Of a stretch of DNA of 64,000 bases, positions 40,980-50,084 are shown in pieces. A program made the translations under genes and the position numbers. Position 1 is the first letter of the stretch; every line of letters starts with the position of its first letter. The DNA is from Agrococcus sp. Marseille-Q4369 (GTDB lineage Bacteria > Actinomycetota > Actinomycetes > Actinomycetales > Microbacteriaceae), in the NCBI RefSeq assembly GCF_018308945.1, contig NZ_CP070501.1:1550001-1614000 (forward strand), read 5' to 3'. The notes below the pieces were generated by a model. It saw nothing but the letters and a program-made list of their open reading frames with translations. It made no database searches and was not told where the DNA came from.

Positions 40980-42311
40980 TTGTCCAGCACGACTACTGCG
41001 GCCCCGCCGGAGCGCCTCAACTACCGCGTCCTCATCGGCAGCCTCTCGGGTTCCGTCATCGAGTGGTTCGACTTCCTCGTCTACGGCACCGTCGCGGCGC
41101 TCGTCTTCAACAAGACGTTCTTCCCGACCGACGACCCGTTCCTGTCGACGATGCTCGCCTACGCGTCGTTCTCGCTCACCTTCTTCTTCCGCCCCGTCGG
41201 CGGCATCGTCTTCGCCCACATCGGCGACCGCATCGGCCGCAAGAAGACGCTCTTCCTCACGCTCATGCTCATGGGCGGCGGCACGGTCGCGATCGGTCTG
41301 CTGCCCGACTACGCCGCGATCGGCATCGCGGCGCCCATCCTGCTGCTGCTGTTCCGCATCCTGCAGGGCATCGGCATCGGCGGCGAGTGGGGCGGCGCGC
41401 TGCTGCTCGCCTACGAGTACGCGCCGAAGCACCGGCGCGGCCTCTACGGCGCCGTGCCGCAGATGGGCATCTCGCTCGGCCTGCTGCTCGCCTCGGCCGT
41501 CGTCGCGCTGCTCACGCTCCTGCCCGAGGACCAGTTCCTCTCGTGGGGCTGGCGCGTGCCGTTCGTCGGCTCGATCGTGCTCGTCTTCATCGGCCTGTGG
41601 ATCCGCAACGGCCTCGACGAGACGCCCGAGTTCAAGCGCATCCGCGAGACCGGCGCGCAGCTGCGCCTGCCGATCAAGGAGGTGCTGACGAAGCACTGGC
41701 GCGCCGTGCTCGTCTCCATCGGCGCGAAGGCCGCCGAGACCGGCCCGTTCTACATCTTCGGCACCTACGTCATCGCCTACGCGACGAACATCCTCGACGT
41801 GCGGCAGAACACGGTGCTGCTCGCGGTCGCCGCCGCCGCGCTCGTCGCGACGATCTGGATGCCGTTCTTCGGCCACCTCTCCGACAAGGTCGGCCGACCG
41901 GTGCTCTACCGCTTCTCGGCGATCACCACGATCGTGCTCGTCGTGCCCTACTACTGGGTGCTCAACATCGGCGAGACGTGGGCGGTCTTCGCCGCGACGA
42001 TCGTCGCCTTCGGCATCCTGTGGGGCAGCGTCAACGCGATCCTCGGCACGCTCATCGCCGAGAGCTTCAGCCCGGAGGTGCGCTACACCGGCGCGACGCT
42101 CGGCTACCAGGTGGGCGCCGCGATCTTCGGCGGCACCGCACCGCTCATCGCCGCGTGGCTGCTCGAGGTCAGCGGCGGTCAGTGGTGGCCGATCGCCGCA
42201 TACGTCGCGGTCTGCGCCTCGCTCTCGGTGATCGCGTCGTTCTTCATCAAGCACGTCGCGCACCGCGAGCCGACCGACTTCGACGTCGCCGCCCAGACCG
42301 TCGCTCGCTGA
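40980..42311 (+). CDS. MFS transporter, metabolite:H+ symporter (MHS) family
   Basis: The 443-residue, 12-helix transporter has the MHS signatures: [20 protein letters not shown] at the first helix, [20 protein letters not shown] at loop 2-3 and [19 protein letters not shown] at helix 4. MHS proteins import organic acids, betaines or osmolytes with protons; with the adjacent FMN 2-hydroxy-acid dehydrogenase, a lactate-like acid is likely. The best start is TTG 40980, preceded by GAGGGAGAG, since the in-frame GTG 40923 lies inside the operators. The downstream gene follows in 47 bp with its own ribosome binding site. Confidence 0.88.
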   Translation: MSSTTTAAPPERLNYRVLIGSLSGSVIEWFDFLVYGTVAALVFNKTFFPTDDPFLSTMLAYASFSLTFFFRPVGGIVFAHIGDRIGRKKTLFLTLMLMGGGTVAIGLLPDYAAIGIAAPILLLLFRILQGIGIGGEWGGALLLAYEYAPKHRRGLYGAVPQMGISLGLLLASAVVALLTLLPEDQFLSWGWRVPFVGSIVLVFIGLWIRNGLDETPEFKRIRETGAQLRLPIKEVLTKHWRAVLVSIGAKAAETGPFYIFGTYVIAYATNILDVRQNTVLLAVAAAALVATIWMPFFGHLSDKVGRPVLYRFSAITTIVLVVPYYWVLNIGETWAVFAATIVAFGILWGSVNAILGTLIAESFSPEVRYTGATLGYQVGAAIFGGTAPLIAAWLLEVSGGQWWPIAAYVAVCASLSVIASFFIKHVAHREPTDFDVAAQTVAR

Positions 42312-42358
42312 GCGACCCCACGCATCCACTCATCCCAGAAGGAACCAGGAGGCACAGC

Positions 42359-43618
42359 ATGGTGAAGCGCCAGCTGCCCAAGCCGCTCGAGCTCATGGAG
42401 CTCATGCAGTTCAAGAAGCCCGACCTCGACGGCCGCCGCCGCCGGCTGAACAACGCGCTCACGATCGACGACCTGCGCGTCATCGCGAAGCGCCGCACGC
42501 CCGCGGCCGCCTTCGACTACACCGACGGCGCCGCCGACGGCGAGGTCTCGCTCGCTCGCGCGCGGCAGGCGTTCGAGGACGTCGAGTTCCACCCCGACAT
42601 CCTGCGCCCGGCCGAGCGCGTCGACATGTCGACCCAGGTGCTCGGCGGCCCGAGCGCGATGCCGTTCGGCATCGCCCCGACGGGCTTCACGCGCCTCATG
42701 CAGACCGAGGGCGAGACGGCCGGCGCCGGTGCAGCGGCTGCCGCGGGCATCCCCTTCACGCTCTCGACGCTCGGCACGACGACGATCGAGGACGTCAAGG
42801 CGACGAACCCGCACGGCCGCAACTGGTTCCAGCTCTACGTCATGCGCCAGCGCGAGATCTCCTACGGCCTCGTCGAGCGCGCGGCCGCCGCGGGCTTCGA
42901 CACCCTCATGTTCACGGTCGACACCCCGATCGCCGGCGCGCGCCTGCGCGACACGCGCAACGGCTTTTCGATCCCGCCGCAGCTGTCGATCAAGACGATC
43001 GCGAACGCGATCCCGCGGCCGTGGTGGTGGTTCGACTTCCTGACGACGCCGAAGCTCGAGTTCGCATCGCTCTCGACGACGGGCGGCACGGTCGGCGAGC
43101 TGCTGAACTCGGCGATGGACCCGACGATCTCGTACGAGGACCTCGACGTCATCCGCAGCATGTGGCCGGGCAAGCTCGTCGTGAAGGGCGTGCAGAACGT
43201 GCCCGACGCGGTGCGGCTCATCGACCTCGGCGTCGACGGCATCATCCTGTCGAACCACGGCGGCCGCCAGCTCGACCGAGCCCCCGTGCCGTTCCACCTG
43301 CTGCCGCAGGTCGTGCGCGAGGTCGGCAAGGATGCGACGGTCATGATCGACACGGGCATCATGAACGGCGCCGACATCGTCGCGTCGGTCGCGCTCGGCG
43401 CGAAGTTCACGCTCATCGGCCGCGCCTACCTCTACGGCCTCATGGCCGGCGGCCGCCAGGGCGTCGACCGCACGATCGCGATCCTCCGCTCCGAGATCGC
43501 CCGCACGATGGCGCTGCTCGGCGTCTCGTCGCTCGAGGAGCTCGAGCCCCGTCACGTCACGCAGCTGCGCCGGCTGATGCCGGTGCAGGCGGATGCGTCG
43601 GTGCCGTCGGTGCGCTGA
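42359..43618 (+). CDS. FMN-dependent 2-hydroxy-acid dehydrogenase/oxidase (L-lactate dehydrogenase-like)
   Basis: The 419-residue protein belongs to the LldD/glycolate oxidase family. [20 protein letters not shown] near residue 50, [13 protein letters not shown], the substrate-binding Tyr in WFQLYVMRQ, and the catalytic base and Arg in [16 protein letters not shown] near 300 are all present, followed by [20 protein letters not shown]. It oxidises an L-2-hydroxy acid, most simply L-lactate to pyruvate, and passes electrons to quinone or O2. ATG 42359 has an AGGAGG site. It is the last gene of the GntR-MHS-dehydrogenase unit, and a terminator follows. Mandelate or glycolate cannot be excluded. 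Confidence 0.9.
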   Translation: MVKRQLPKPLELMELMQFKKPDLDGRRRRLNNALTIDDLRVIAKRRTPAAAFDYTDGAADGEVSLARARQAFEDVEFHPDILRPAERVDMSTQVLGGPSAMPFGIAPTGFTRLMQTEGETAGAGAAAAAGIPFTLSTLGTTTIEDVKATNPHGRNWFQLYVMRQREISYGLVERAAAAGFDTLMFTVDTPIAGARLRDTRNGFSIPPQLSIKTIANAIPRPWWWFDFLTTPKLEFASLSTTGGTVGELLNSAMDPTISYEDLDVIRSMWPGKLVVKGVQNVPDAVRLIDLGVDGIILSNHGGRQLDRAPVPFHLLPQVVREVGKDATVMIDTGIMNGADIVASVALGAKFTLIGRAYLYGLMAGGRQGVDRTIAILRSEIARTMALLGVSSLEELEPRHVTQLRRLMPVQADASVPSVR

Positions 43619-43637
43619 GCTCGCGTCGCAACGTCAA

Positions 43638-43662
43638 GGGCCGCCCGTTCACCGGGCGGCCC
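43638..43662 (+). terminator. Terminator hairpin after the hydroxy-acid dehydrogenase
   Basis: Ten-base arms GGGCCGCCCG (43638-43647) and CGGGCGGCCC (43653-43662), extended by an AA/TT pair on the outside, lie 19 bp past the stop codon. Confidence 0.75.
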
Positions 43663-43681
43663 TTCGGCATCTGCGGTCGGC

Positions 43682-43728
43682 TCAGCGCACGAGCAGCAGC
43701 TTCCCGCCCGGCGCGTCGGGCGAGCCGG
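43682..43728 (-). pseudogene. Quinone oxidoreductase, last ~15 codons only
   Basis: Read on the minus strand this encodes GSPDAPGGKLLLVR and a stop, matching the C-terminus of the quinone oxidoreductase at 20962 (DAPGGKILLVR). Nothing upstream on that strand continues the protein. At about base 43728 the sequence switches to the remnant of another gene on the opposite strand. Confidence 0.65.
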
Positions 43729-43970
43729 TCTCACACGAGCTGCCCGCGTCGTTCGTGCAGGCGCTCATCGCGATGGGCTACCGCCCGGTGCCGCTGAGCG
43801 GCGAGGGCAAGATCGTCGACATCGCGATCCAGCGCACGGCCGAGGCGCTCGTCGACCGCGACGCCGACGTCATGCTGGTCAGCCACGACCGCGACTTCGC
43901 GCCGCAGATGGAGCGGCTGGCCGACGATGAGGAGCGCCGCGTCGGCGTGATCCTGCTCGAGTTCCTGTAG
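43729..43970 (+). pseudogene. NYN-domain (PIN-like) protein, C-terminal part only
   Basis: The segment encodes about 80 residues: FVQALIAMGYRPVPLSGEGK, VDIAIQRTAEALVDRDADVM and LVSHDRDFAPQMERLADDEE, the second half of an NYN/LabA-type ribonuclease domain with its two Asp-containing motifs. The N-terminal strand and first catalytic Asp are missing. The frame runs on upstream into unrelated sequence without a plausible start. It is a remnant created by the same event that truncated the abutting quinone oxidoreductase fragment. Together with the terminator, these remnants fill the 400-bp gap between 43619 and 44021. Confidence 0.65.
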
Positions 43971-44021
43971 CGGCGGCGAGCGCGCGGCGTGCGCGCGTCG
44001 GCACCAGGTCGCGGATGCGGC

Positions 44022-44603
44022 TCAGACGAGCTCGGCCGTCTCGGCCAGGCGCACCATCGGCGCGAGCATGCCCATCAGTGCCACAGCCTGGTCGTGGGCC
44101 TCGTCGGTCGCGCCGGCACACGCATCCGTCACCACCGTGATCGCCTTGCCGGCGTCGACGGCGCCGAGCACGGTCGAGAGCACGCAGCAGTCGGTCGCGA
44201 CGCCGCAGACGACCAGCTCGGGGTGCTCGGCGGTGAGCGCGGCGAGCTCGTCGCCCCACTTCGAGAAGGTCGGCAGCGAGAGCACTGCGTGCTCGTCGGC
44301 GACGGGCATCGTGAGATCCCACGCCGGCGAGTCGGGCTCGTCGCGGCACTCGTCCCAGCGCTCGTAGTAGGCGCGCCAGCTGCCGGGCTCGGCCGGGTCG
44401 CGCACGAAGCGGGTCCAGATCACGGGCCCCTCGGCGGCATCGACGAGCGCGCGGATGCGCTCGGCCGCCGCCTCGTAGCCGCCGGTCGCCCACTGGCTCG
44501 CGGGGTCGCGGAAGATCTGCTGCATGTCGATCACGACGAGCGCGGGCGGCACGGCCGACGGCCGGGGCTGCGCCCGGCCGCCGACGGCAGTGGAGTGCGT
44601 CAC
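44022..44603 (-). CDS. Cysteine hydrolase (isochorismatase-like)
   Basis: The 193-residue protein has the isochorismatase/nicotinamidase fold: ALVVIDMQQIF with the catalytic Asp near residue 25, FSKWGDELAAL with the catalytic Lys near 117, and VCGVATDCCVLSTVLGAVDA with the nucleophilic Cys near 152. Family members hydrolyse amides or ureido bonds (nicotinamidase, N-carbamoylsarcosine amidase, RutB peroxyureidoacrylate amidohydrolase). Its GTG start overlaps the stop of the NCS1 permease by 4 bp, so it processes either the imported compound or a nitrogen-containing product of ring opening. The position in a locus with a flavin monooxygenase suggests a RutB-like step, but this is inference. Confidence 0.85.
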   Translation of the reverse strand: MTHSTAVGGRAQPRPSAVPPALVVIDMQQIFRDPASQWATGGYEAAAERIRALVDAAEGPVIWTRFVRDPAEPGSWRAYYERWDECRDEPDSPAWDLTMPVADEHAVLSLPTFSKWGDELAALTAEHPELVVCGVATDCCVLSTVLGAVDAGKAITVVTDACAGATDEAHDQAVALMGMLAPMVRLAETAELV

Positions 44604-46063
44604 GCCGACACCGTATCGACCGGCGCCCCGCCCGCGGGCTGCCCGCTCGTCGCGTCGAACGTGCGCTGCGGCGCGGTCGCGCTGCGGCGGGCCAGCGGCG
44701 GCAGCTTGCGCACCACCAGGTAGGCGGCGGTCGCACCGATGGCGCCGGCCAGGTAGGAGACGTCGCCGAACTCGGCGAACACCCCCGCGAGCGGCCCGGT
44801 GAACAGGGTCGACTGCCAGAAGAGGGCCGAGAAGGCGCAGCCGATGATCCAGGCGACGAAGCCCCACTCGATGACGCGACGCTTGTCGAACAGCTCGCGC
44901 GTGCCCGCGGCGCCGAGCTTGCGCAGGCGCAGGAAGTAGTCGAGCAGCAGGATGGTGCTGAAGGGCACCACGAGGTAGGCGAGCACGAGCAGGAAGTCGT
45001 AGAAGCTGCCGTAGGGGTTGGTCTGCATGAGCAGCGTGATGCCGAGGCTGATCGCCGCGATCACGATGACGCCGACGATGCGACCGACCGGGATGTGGAT
45101 CGTCAGCAGCGACAGTGAGCCGCCGTAGAGGTTCATGGCGCTCACCGGCAGCGTCGAGAGCACGACGGTCGCCATCGCGATCGGCGCCCAGCTGCCGGTG
45201 AGCTCGGCGAGCGCCGCGATCGCGTCGAGCTCGCCGGCGAAGCTCGAGACGAGCACGCCGATGCCGCCCAGCCACATCATCGCCACGAACGAGCCGCCGG
45301 CGGTGTAGAGGGTGACCTTCGTGTGCGAGGTCGAGCGCGGCAGGTAGCGCGAGAAGTCGGAGGCGAAGGGCGTCCACGTCATGACGTACGCGAAGAAGAA
45401 GCCCGCGAAGGTGAGCCAGCCGGCGAACTCGCCCATGTAGAACGGCGCGTCGGTGTTGACCGCCTGCGTCAGCTCCGCTCGCTGGAACGACAGCACCGTG
45501 ATGACGGCGAACAGGATCGCCAGCACGACCGTGGCGATCTTGTTGATGAGGTGGATGAGGTTGTGGCCCCAGATGGCGAAGACCGCCTGCACCGCGAAGA
45601 TCCCGATCGCCGCACCCCAGAAGGGCACGTCGACCAGCTGCTGCAGCGCGAGCACCGCGAAGACGGTGTTGACGGCCGTCCAGCCGATCGCCGAGACGAT
45701 CGTCAGCAGCGCGATGGGCAGGAAGTTGCCGAAGTAGCCCATCGGGCCGCGGCCCTGCACCTGCTGGGGCACGCCCAGCTTGGTGCCGATGCCGGCGAGC
45801 ACGCCCATGACGAGCGCGCCGAGCAGGGTGCCGACGGCGACCGCGCTCAGCCCCTGCCAGACGTTCAGGCCGAACAGCGATGAGAAGAAGCCCGAGACGA
45901 GCACGGCGAGCACCATGTTCGCGGCGAACCAGAGCGTGAACTGGTTGCGGGGGCGTCCGTGGCGCTCGGCGACCGGGATCTCCTCGGTCGCGAAGGGCTC
46001 GGTGCGCGTGAGCGACGAGCCGTAGGTGGGCGTCGGGTCGATGAAGGGGGTGTGGTCAGTCAT
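44600..46063 (-). CDS. NCS1-family permease (purine/cytosine permease-like)
   Basis: The 487-residue, about 12-helix transporter has the NCS1 features RNQFTLWFAANMVLAVLVSG in helix 1, VQGRGPMGYFGNFLPIALL and SAIGWTAVNTVFAVLAL in helix 3, and FASDFSRYLPRSTSHTKVTL between helices. NCS1 proteins import nucleobases, hydantoins, allantoin or B-vitamin-type heterocycles. It lies between the flavin reductase fusion (upstream) and the cysteine hydrolase (downstream) on one strand, so the left arm of the catabolic locus imports and processes one heterocyclic compound. ATG 46063 has a GAAGG site. Confidence 0.9.
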   Translation of the reverse strand: MTDHTPFIDPTPTYGSSLTRTEPFATEEIPVAERHGRPRNQFTLWFAANMVLAVLVSGFFSSLFGLNVWQGLSAVAVGTLLGALVMGVLAGIGTKLGVPQQVQGRGPMGYFGNFLPIALLTIVSAIGWTAVNTVFAVLALQQLVDVPFWGAAIGIFAVQAVFAIWGHNLIHLINKIATVVLAILFAVITVLSFQRAELTQAVNTDAPFYMGEFAGWLTFAGFFFAYVMTWTPFASDFSRYLPRSTSHTKVTLYTAGGSFVAMMWLGGIGVLVSSFAGELDAIAALAELTGSWAPIAMATVVLSTLPVSAMNLYGGSLSLLTIHIPVGRIVGVIVIAAISLGITLLMQTNPYGSFYDFLLVLAYLVVPFSTILLLDYFLRLRKLGAAGTRELFDKRRVIEWGFVAWIIGCAFSALFWQSTLFTGPLAGVFAEFGDVSYLAGAIGATAAYLVVRKLPPLARRSATAPQRTFDATSGQPAGGAPVDTVSA

Positions 46064-46149
46064 GGCGTCATTGCCTTCTGCTGGGGTGGTGGGGTGGGGC
46101 GGATGCGTGGTGGCCGCTGGGCGGCCCGAGCTCGGTCGGCGAGGGGTCG

Positions 46150-47118
46150 TCAGAGCTCGGTGAGGGAGGCGCCGTCGTAGAACTGGCCCGCCTTGTAGAC
46201 GATCGGCACGGCCTCCCCGACATCGGCGTGGATCACGCGCGCGATGAAGACGGTGTGGGTCTTCGCCTGGAAGCGCTCCTTGATCTCCGCCTCGATCGAC
46301 GCGGCCGAGCCGTCGATGAGCGGCGAGCCCTTGGGCCCCGCGTGCCACTGCACGCTCGCGAACTTGTGGGGGTCGCGCGAGGCGAAGGTCGCGAGGGTGT
46401 CGCGCTGGTCGGTGCCGAGGATGTTGATGCCCAGGTGCTGCGAGTGGAACAGCGCCGGGTAGGTCGACGAGGTCTTCTGCACGCAGATGAGCACGAGCGG
46501 CGGGTCGAGCGAGACCGAGGCGTACGAGTTCGCGGCGAGCCCGCGGGGCCGGCCCTCCGCATCCGTCGTCGTCACGACCGTGACGCCGGTGATGAACTGG
46601 CGGTTGAAGCCCTTGAGCGCCTCGCGGGCGAAGTCGCCCGAGAGGTCGTCGACGATCGAGTCGGCGGTCGCGTCGAACGCGGCGCGCAGCGACGGCACGC
46701 CCAGGTCGGCGAGCATCTCGCTCTGATCCCACGTGACGCGCTCGAAGGCGATGCGGCCGTCGCGCAGGATGCCCTGGTTCGAGCCGCGCGTGTGCACGCG
46801 GGTGCCGGTGGCGGGCACCTCGCCCAGGTCGTTCGTGAAGGTGCCGGTGGTGCTCCAGAAAATGGCGAAGTCGTCGCCATCGATGATGAGCTTCTCAACG
46901 GTCGTCGTCAGGTCGGGGAACGCGGCCCGCACCTCGAGGATCTCGCGCTTGTGCCCGGCGAGGTCGGTACGGCTGCCCGAGGCGGCGCTCTCGCGCACGA
47001 AGTCGTCCGTCATCACCTCGTCGAGCCGATCGACCTCGCCGCGATCCCACGCGGCCTCCCACGCGGAGAGCACCGCGCTCCTGATGTCTGGCATACCAGC
47101 CCCCGTGATGTCTTGCAT
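46150..47118 (-). CDS. SnoaL-like domain fused to flavin reductase
   Basis: The 322-residue protein has two domains. Residues about 8-130 form a SnoaL/NTF2-like cone (AWDRGEVDRLDEVMTDDFVR, FPDLTTTVEKLIIDGDDFAI). Residues about 165-320 form an FMN-binding flavin reductase of the HpaC/RutF type (FNRQFITGVTVVTTTDAEGR, GLAANSYASVSLDPPLVLIC). The reductase would supply reduced flavin to the luciferase-like monooxygenase at 51825. The start ATG 47118 is leaderless, with TTGACG, a 17-bp spacer and TACGAT ending 4-7 nt upstream. ATG 47094 is an alternative with a GGGGG site. The fusion may bring substrate or product binding next to flavin reduction. It is divergent from the GntR gene. Confidence 0.85.
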   Translation of the reverse strand: MQDITGAGMPDIRSAVLSAWEAAWDRGEVDRLDEVMTDDFVRESAASGSRTDLAGHKREILEVRAAFPDLTTTVEKLIIDGDDFAIFWSTTGTFTNDLGEVPATGTRVHTRGSNQGILRDGRIAFERVTWDQSEMLADLGVPSLRAAFDATADSIVDDLSGDFAREALKGFNRQFITGVTVVTTTDAEGRPRGLAANSYASVSLDPPLVLICVQKTSSTYPALFHSQHLGINILGTDQRDTLATFASRDPHKFASVQWHAGPKGSPLIDGSAASIEAEIKERFQAKTHTVFIARVIHADVGEAVPIVYKAGQFYDGASLTEL

Positions 47119-47232
47119 GCCAGTGATCGTAAGTGTCGACCAGTGGTTCGTCAAGTATCGCCAGTAAAATGCGGAAAATGAGCGGATGGGTTGCACGCAT
47201 GTGGCATGCAAGGTACGTTGCTTGCATGCAAG
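47111..47232. promoter_or_regulatory. Divergent leaderless promoters with TTGCATGCAA-type operator array
   Basis: Rightward: -35 TTGCAC (47191-47196), 17 bp, -10 TACGTT (47214-47219), ATG 6 nt later. Leftward: TTGACG, 17 bp, TACGAT, then the start at 47118. TGCATGC-type boxes occur at 47111-47122 (TCTTGCATGCCA), 47191-47201, 47203-47212 and as the perfect palindrome CTTGCATGCAAG at 47221-47232. They overlap both promoters or their start sites. They are the likely binding sites of the adjacent GntR protein. Confidence 0.65.
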
Positions 47233-47990
47233 AGACTTCCGAGCGATCCGGCAATGGAGCGGGCGCGGCCGAGACGCCGCTGCTCGATCGCCTGCGCACC
47301 CTCGTGCTCAGCGGCGACTACCAGCCGGGCGCGCCGCTGCCCGAGCTGTTCCTCGCGCAGGAGTTCCAGGTGAGCCGCACGCCCATCCGCGAGGCGCTCA
47401 AGCAGCTCGAGAACGAGGGGCTCGTCGAGATCCGCCCGCGCGTGGGCACCTTCGTGCGCCAGCCCACCCGTCGCGAGATCGTCGAGCTGTTCGAGCTCAA
47501 GAGCGGGCTCGAGGGGCTCGCCGCCGGCCTCTTCGCCCGCCGCGGCGCCGTGGCCGAGCTCGACGCGCTGCGGCGCAACCTGGCCGCCTCCGCCGACGCC
47601 GTCCGCCGCGGCGATGGCGCGCACTACGCCGCGCTCGTGCACGAGTTCCACCACGCGCTCATCGCCGGCGCCGACAACAGCAAGCTCAGCGAGCACTACG
47701 ACCGGCTCATGAACCAGCTCGCCTACCACCGCCTCGTGCGCAAGGCCGTCGACCAGCCCGGCCGGCTGCGCGACTCGCAGCACGAGCACGAGAGCATCGT
47801 GCTCGCCATCGAGGCGCGCGACCACATCGGCGCCGAGCTGGCCACCCGCCGGCACGTCGACGCCTCGAGCGACGCGACCATGCGCGCGATCGCGCAGGAG
47901 GAGCTCGGCACCCCAGAGGCCGGCGCCGCCGGCCGCACGGCCGACGACGGCATCGACGCCACCGGCACGACCACAGGAGTACGGGCATGA
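47226..47990 (+). CDS. GntR-family regulator (FCD domain) of catabolic locus
   Basis: The 254-residue protein has a GntR DNA-binding domain at about 15-80 (PLPELFLAQEFQVSRTPIRE, EGLVEIRPRVGTFVRQP) and an FCD domain at about 90-225, with FHHALIAGADNSKLSEHYDR and DSQHEHESIVLAIEARDHIG supplying the Asp/His metal site. The last 30 residues are a low-complexity tail. It is the first gene of the right arm and starts without a leader on a CTTGCATGCAAG palindrome. Its stop overlaps the first DUF1185 gene (ATGA). It probably represses both arms and is released by a pathway intermediate. Confidence 0.9.
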   Translation: MQETSERSGNGAGAAETPLLDRLRTLVLSGDYQPGAPLPELFLAQEFQVSRTPIREALKQLENEGLVEIRPRVGTFVRQPTRREIVELFELKSGLEGLAAGLFARRGAVAELDALRRNLAASADAVRRGDGAHYAALVHEFHHALIAGADNSKLSEHYDRLMNQLAYHRLVRKAVDQPGRLRDSQHEHESIVLAIEARDHIGAELATRRHVDASSDATMRAIAQEELGTPEAGAAGRTADDGIDATGTTTGVRA

Positions 47991-48658
47991 CCACGACCGC
48001 CACCGCGCCCGCGCGCATCGTCGACCTCTCGAGCAGCTCGACCCTGCACGGCTACGAGGCGATCGCGGCCGCGATCGGCCTGCGCAGCATCCGCACCATC
48101 ACTGAGGAGCTGCCGGGCGTCGCCCGCGCCGCGCCCATCCTGCGCGCAGCCTCGATCGCCGTGATCGCGAACCCGTGGGCCGGCACCTCCGTGACGCACG
48201 ACCTCGAGCCCGAGACGCAGCGCATCGCGCCGGTGCTCGCGAAGCTGCTCACCGACCGGCTGACCGACGTGCTCGGCGGGCCGGATGCGGTGCAGGCGTT
48301 CGGGAAGGCCGCGGTCGTCGGGCTCGACGGCGAGATCGAGCACGCCGGCGCGCTCATCCACACCCCCTACTTCGGCAACCTCATGCGCGAGGCGCTGGAG
48401 GGCACGTCGATCCTGTGCTTCTCCGACGCGCGCTCGGCCGCCGGCTCGAGCCACCGCATCCCCCTCTGGCACAAGACGGCGCCCGCCACACGCGACTTCT
48501 ACCAGTCGCTCGAGGTGCACCTCGCCGACGCCCCCCACCCGGGCGAGCTCGCCGTCATCGCGGCGGCCTCCACCGGCCCCCGCCCGCACGCCCGCATCGG
48601 CGACCGCTCGACCGATCGCGTCATCACATCCGACATCCTGAAGGAGCTCCCGCTGTGA
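47987..48658 (+). CDS. DUF1185 (amino acid synthesis family) protein 1
   Basis: The 223-residue protein belongs to PF06684 (DUF1185). The conserved core shows RTITEELPGVARAAPILRAA, SIAVIANPWAGTSVTHDLEP, FGKAAVVGLDGEIEHAGALI and the ending YQSLEVHLADAPHPGELAVI. Crystal structures of Bordetella members showed a chorismate-mutase-like fold, without an assigned reaction. Here it is followed by a second, clearly paralogous copy with a 4-bp GTGA overlap, which suggests a hetero-oligomer. ATG 47987 has an AGGAG site. Given the locus it may catalyse an isomerisation or hydrolysis of a ring-opened intermediate; this is speculative. Confidence 0.82.
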   Translation: MTTTATAPARIVDLSSSSTLHGYEAIAAAIGLRSIRTITEELPGVARAAPILRAASIAVIANPWAGTSVTHDLEPETQRIAPVLAKLLTDRLTDVLGGPDAVQAFGKAAVVGLDGEIEHAGALIHTPYFGNLMREALEGTSILCFSDARSAAGSSHRIPLWHKTAPATRDFYQSLEVHLADAPHPGELAVIAAASTGPRPHARIGDRSTDRVITSDILKELPL

Positions 48659-49248
48659 CCGAGACCGCTGGCACCACTGCCGACACCACCGGCGCGCTGC
48701 ACGTGCGCAAGATCACCACCTTCGTCGAGGAGATCGCCGCAGAGGGCGGGCGGCCGGTCGAGCCGGTCGCTCGCGTCGCGGTGGTCGCCGCCGTCATCGA
48801 CAACCCGTGGCACGGGCAGGGCTTCGTCGACGACCTGAGCGGCGGCATCGACGCGGTCGCCTCCGACCTGGGCGCGCTGCTCGCGCCGCGCGTCGTCGCG
48901 GCGCTCGGCGCCACCGTCGAGGCCTACGGCAAGGCTGCGATCGTCGGCCTGGAGGGCGAGGTCGAGCACGGCTCGGCGCTCATCCACACGCTCAAGTTCG
49001 GCGACCACTTCCGCACTGCCGCGAGCGCCACGACGCTGCTGCCGGCGGTCGAGAAGCGCGCGCCGGCCGGCACGAGCTTCGACATCCCGCTCAAGCACAT
49101 CACCGACGCCACGATCCGCTCGCACCACCAGAGCGTCGAGGTGCAGGTCGCCGACGCCCCGCACGCCGGCGAGATCCTCGTCGCCCTCGCGGCTGCCGCG
49201 CAGGGCCGACCCCAGCAGCGCCTCGCGGCGCTGGCGACCGAGCAGTAG
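48655..49248 (+). CDS. DUF1185 (amino acid synthesis family) protein 2
   Basis: The 197-residue protein is a second DUF1185 member, differing from the first mostly in the N-terminal part. It has HVRKITTFVEEIAAEGGRPV, VARVAVVAAVIDNPWHGQGF, YGKAAIVGLEGEVEHGSALI and HQSVEVQVADAPHAGEILVA. The GTG start overlaps the previous stop (GTGA) with AAGGAG upstream. The two paralogues conserve the same Gly/Glu/His-rich loop (GEVEHGSALIH versus GEIEHAGALIH), which is probably the active site. No function has been established for the family, so this pair is one of the unknown steps of the locus. Confidence 0.82.
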   Translation: MTETAGTTADTTGALHVRKITTFVEEIAAEGGRPVEPVARVAVVAAVIDNPWHGQGFVDDLSGGIDAVASDLGALLAPRVVAALGATVEAYGKAAIVGLEGEVEHGSALIHTLKFGDHFRTAASATTLLPAVEKRAPAGTSFDIPLKHITDATIRSHHQSVEVQVADAPHAGEILVALAAAAQGRPQQRLAALATEQ

Positions 49249-49257
49249 CGAGCGGCG

Positions 49258-50084
49258 ATGAGCGACGACGCTGCGATGGCGCAGCCCCGCGGCACGGGCG
49301 CGTCGGGCATCGCCCCGGTGGTGCTGCTGCACGGCGTGGGCCTCGACCGCACCATGTGGGATGCGGTGCGCGGCCTGCTCGGGCGCGGCCCGCTGGGTGC
49401 CGACGTCGTCGCGCTCGACCTGCCCGGCCACGGCGCGGAGCCGCCGCTGCGCTCGCCGCAGTCGCTCGCCGACCTCGCCGACGACGTGCTGGAGCGCCTG
49501 CCGGAGGCGGCCGGATCCGCCGGTGCGGTGCACCTGGTGGGCTTCTCGCTCGGCGCGCTCATCGCGCAGCGCATCGCGCGCTCCCACCCCGAGCGGGTCG
49601 CCACGCTCACGTGCGTGAGCTCGGTGTGCCGGCGCACACCCGAGGAGTCCGCCGCCGTCGAGGCGCGGCTCCAGGCCGCCCACGATGACTTCGCCGCGAG
49701 TGCCGCCGCCTCGATCGAGCGCTGGTACCCGGCCGGCACGACGGTGCCTGCCGAGACGATCGCCGCCACCGAGCGCGTGCTGCTCGCCAACGACGCCACC
49801 TCCTACCTGCACGCCTACGCGGTCTTCGCCCGCGGCGACCGCGAGATCTCGCCCGAGCTCGGCGGCATCGCCGCGCCGACGCTCGCGATCACCGGCGAGC
49901 TCGACCCGGGCTCCACGCCCGACATGTCGCGGCGGCTCGCCGACGCCATCCCCGGCGCCCGCGCCCGCATCGTGCCCGGCGCCCGCCACATGCTGCCGGT
50001 CGAGGACGCACCCGCGCTCGCCGCGGCACTCACCGACTTCATCGCATCCGCTTCAACCACCCAGAACGTCGAGGTATCGCAGCC

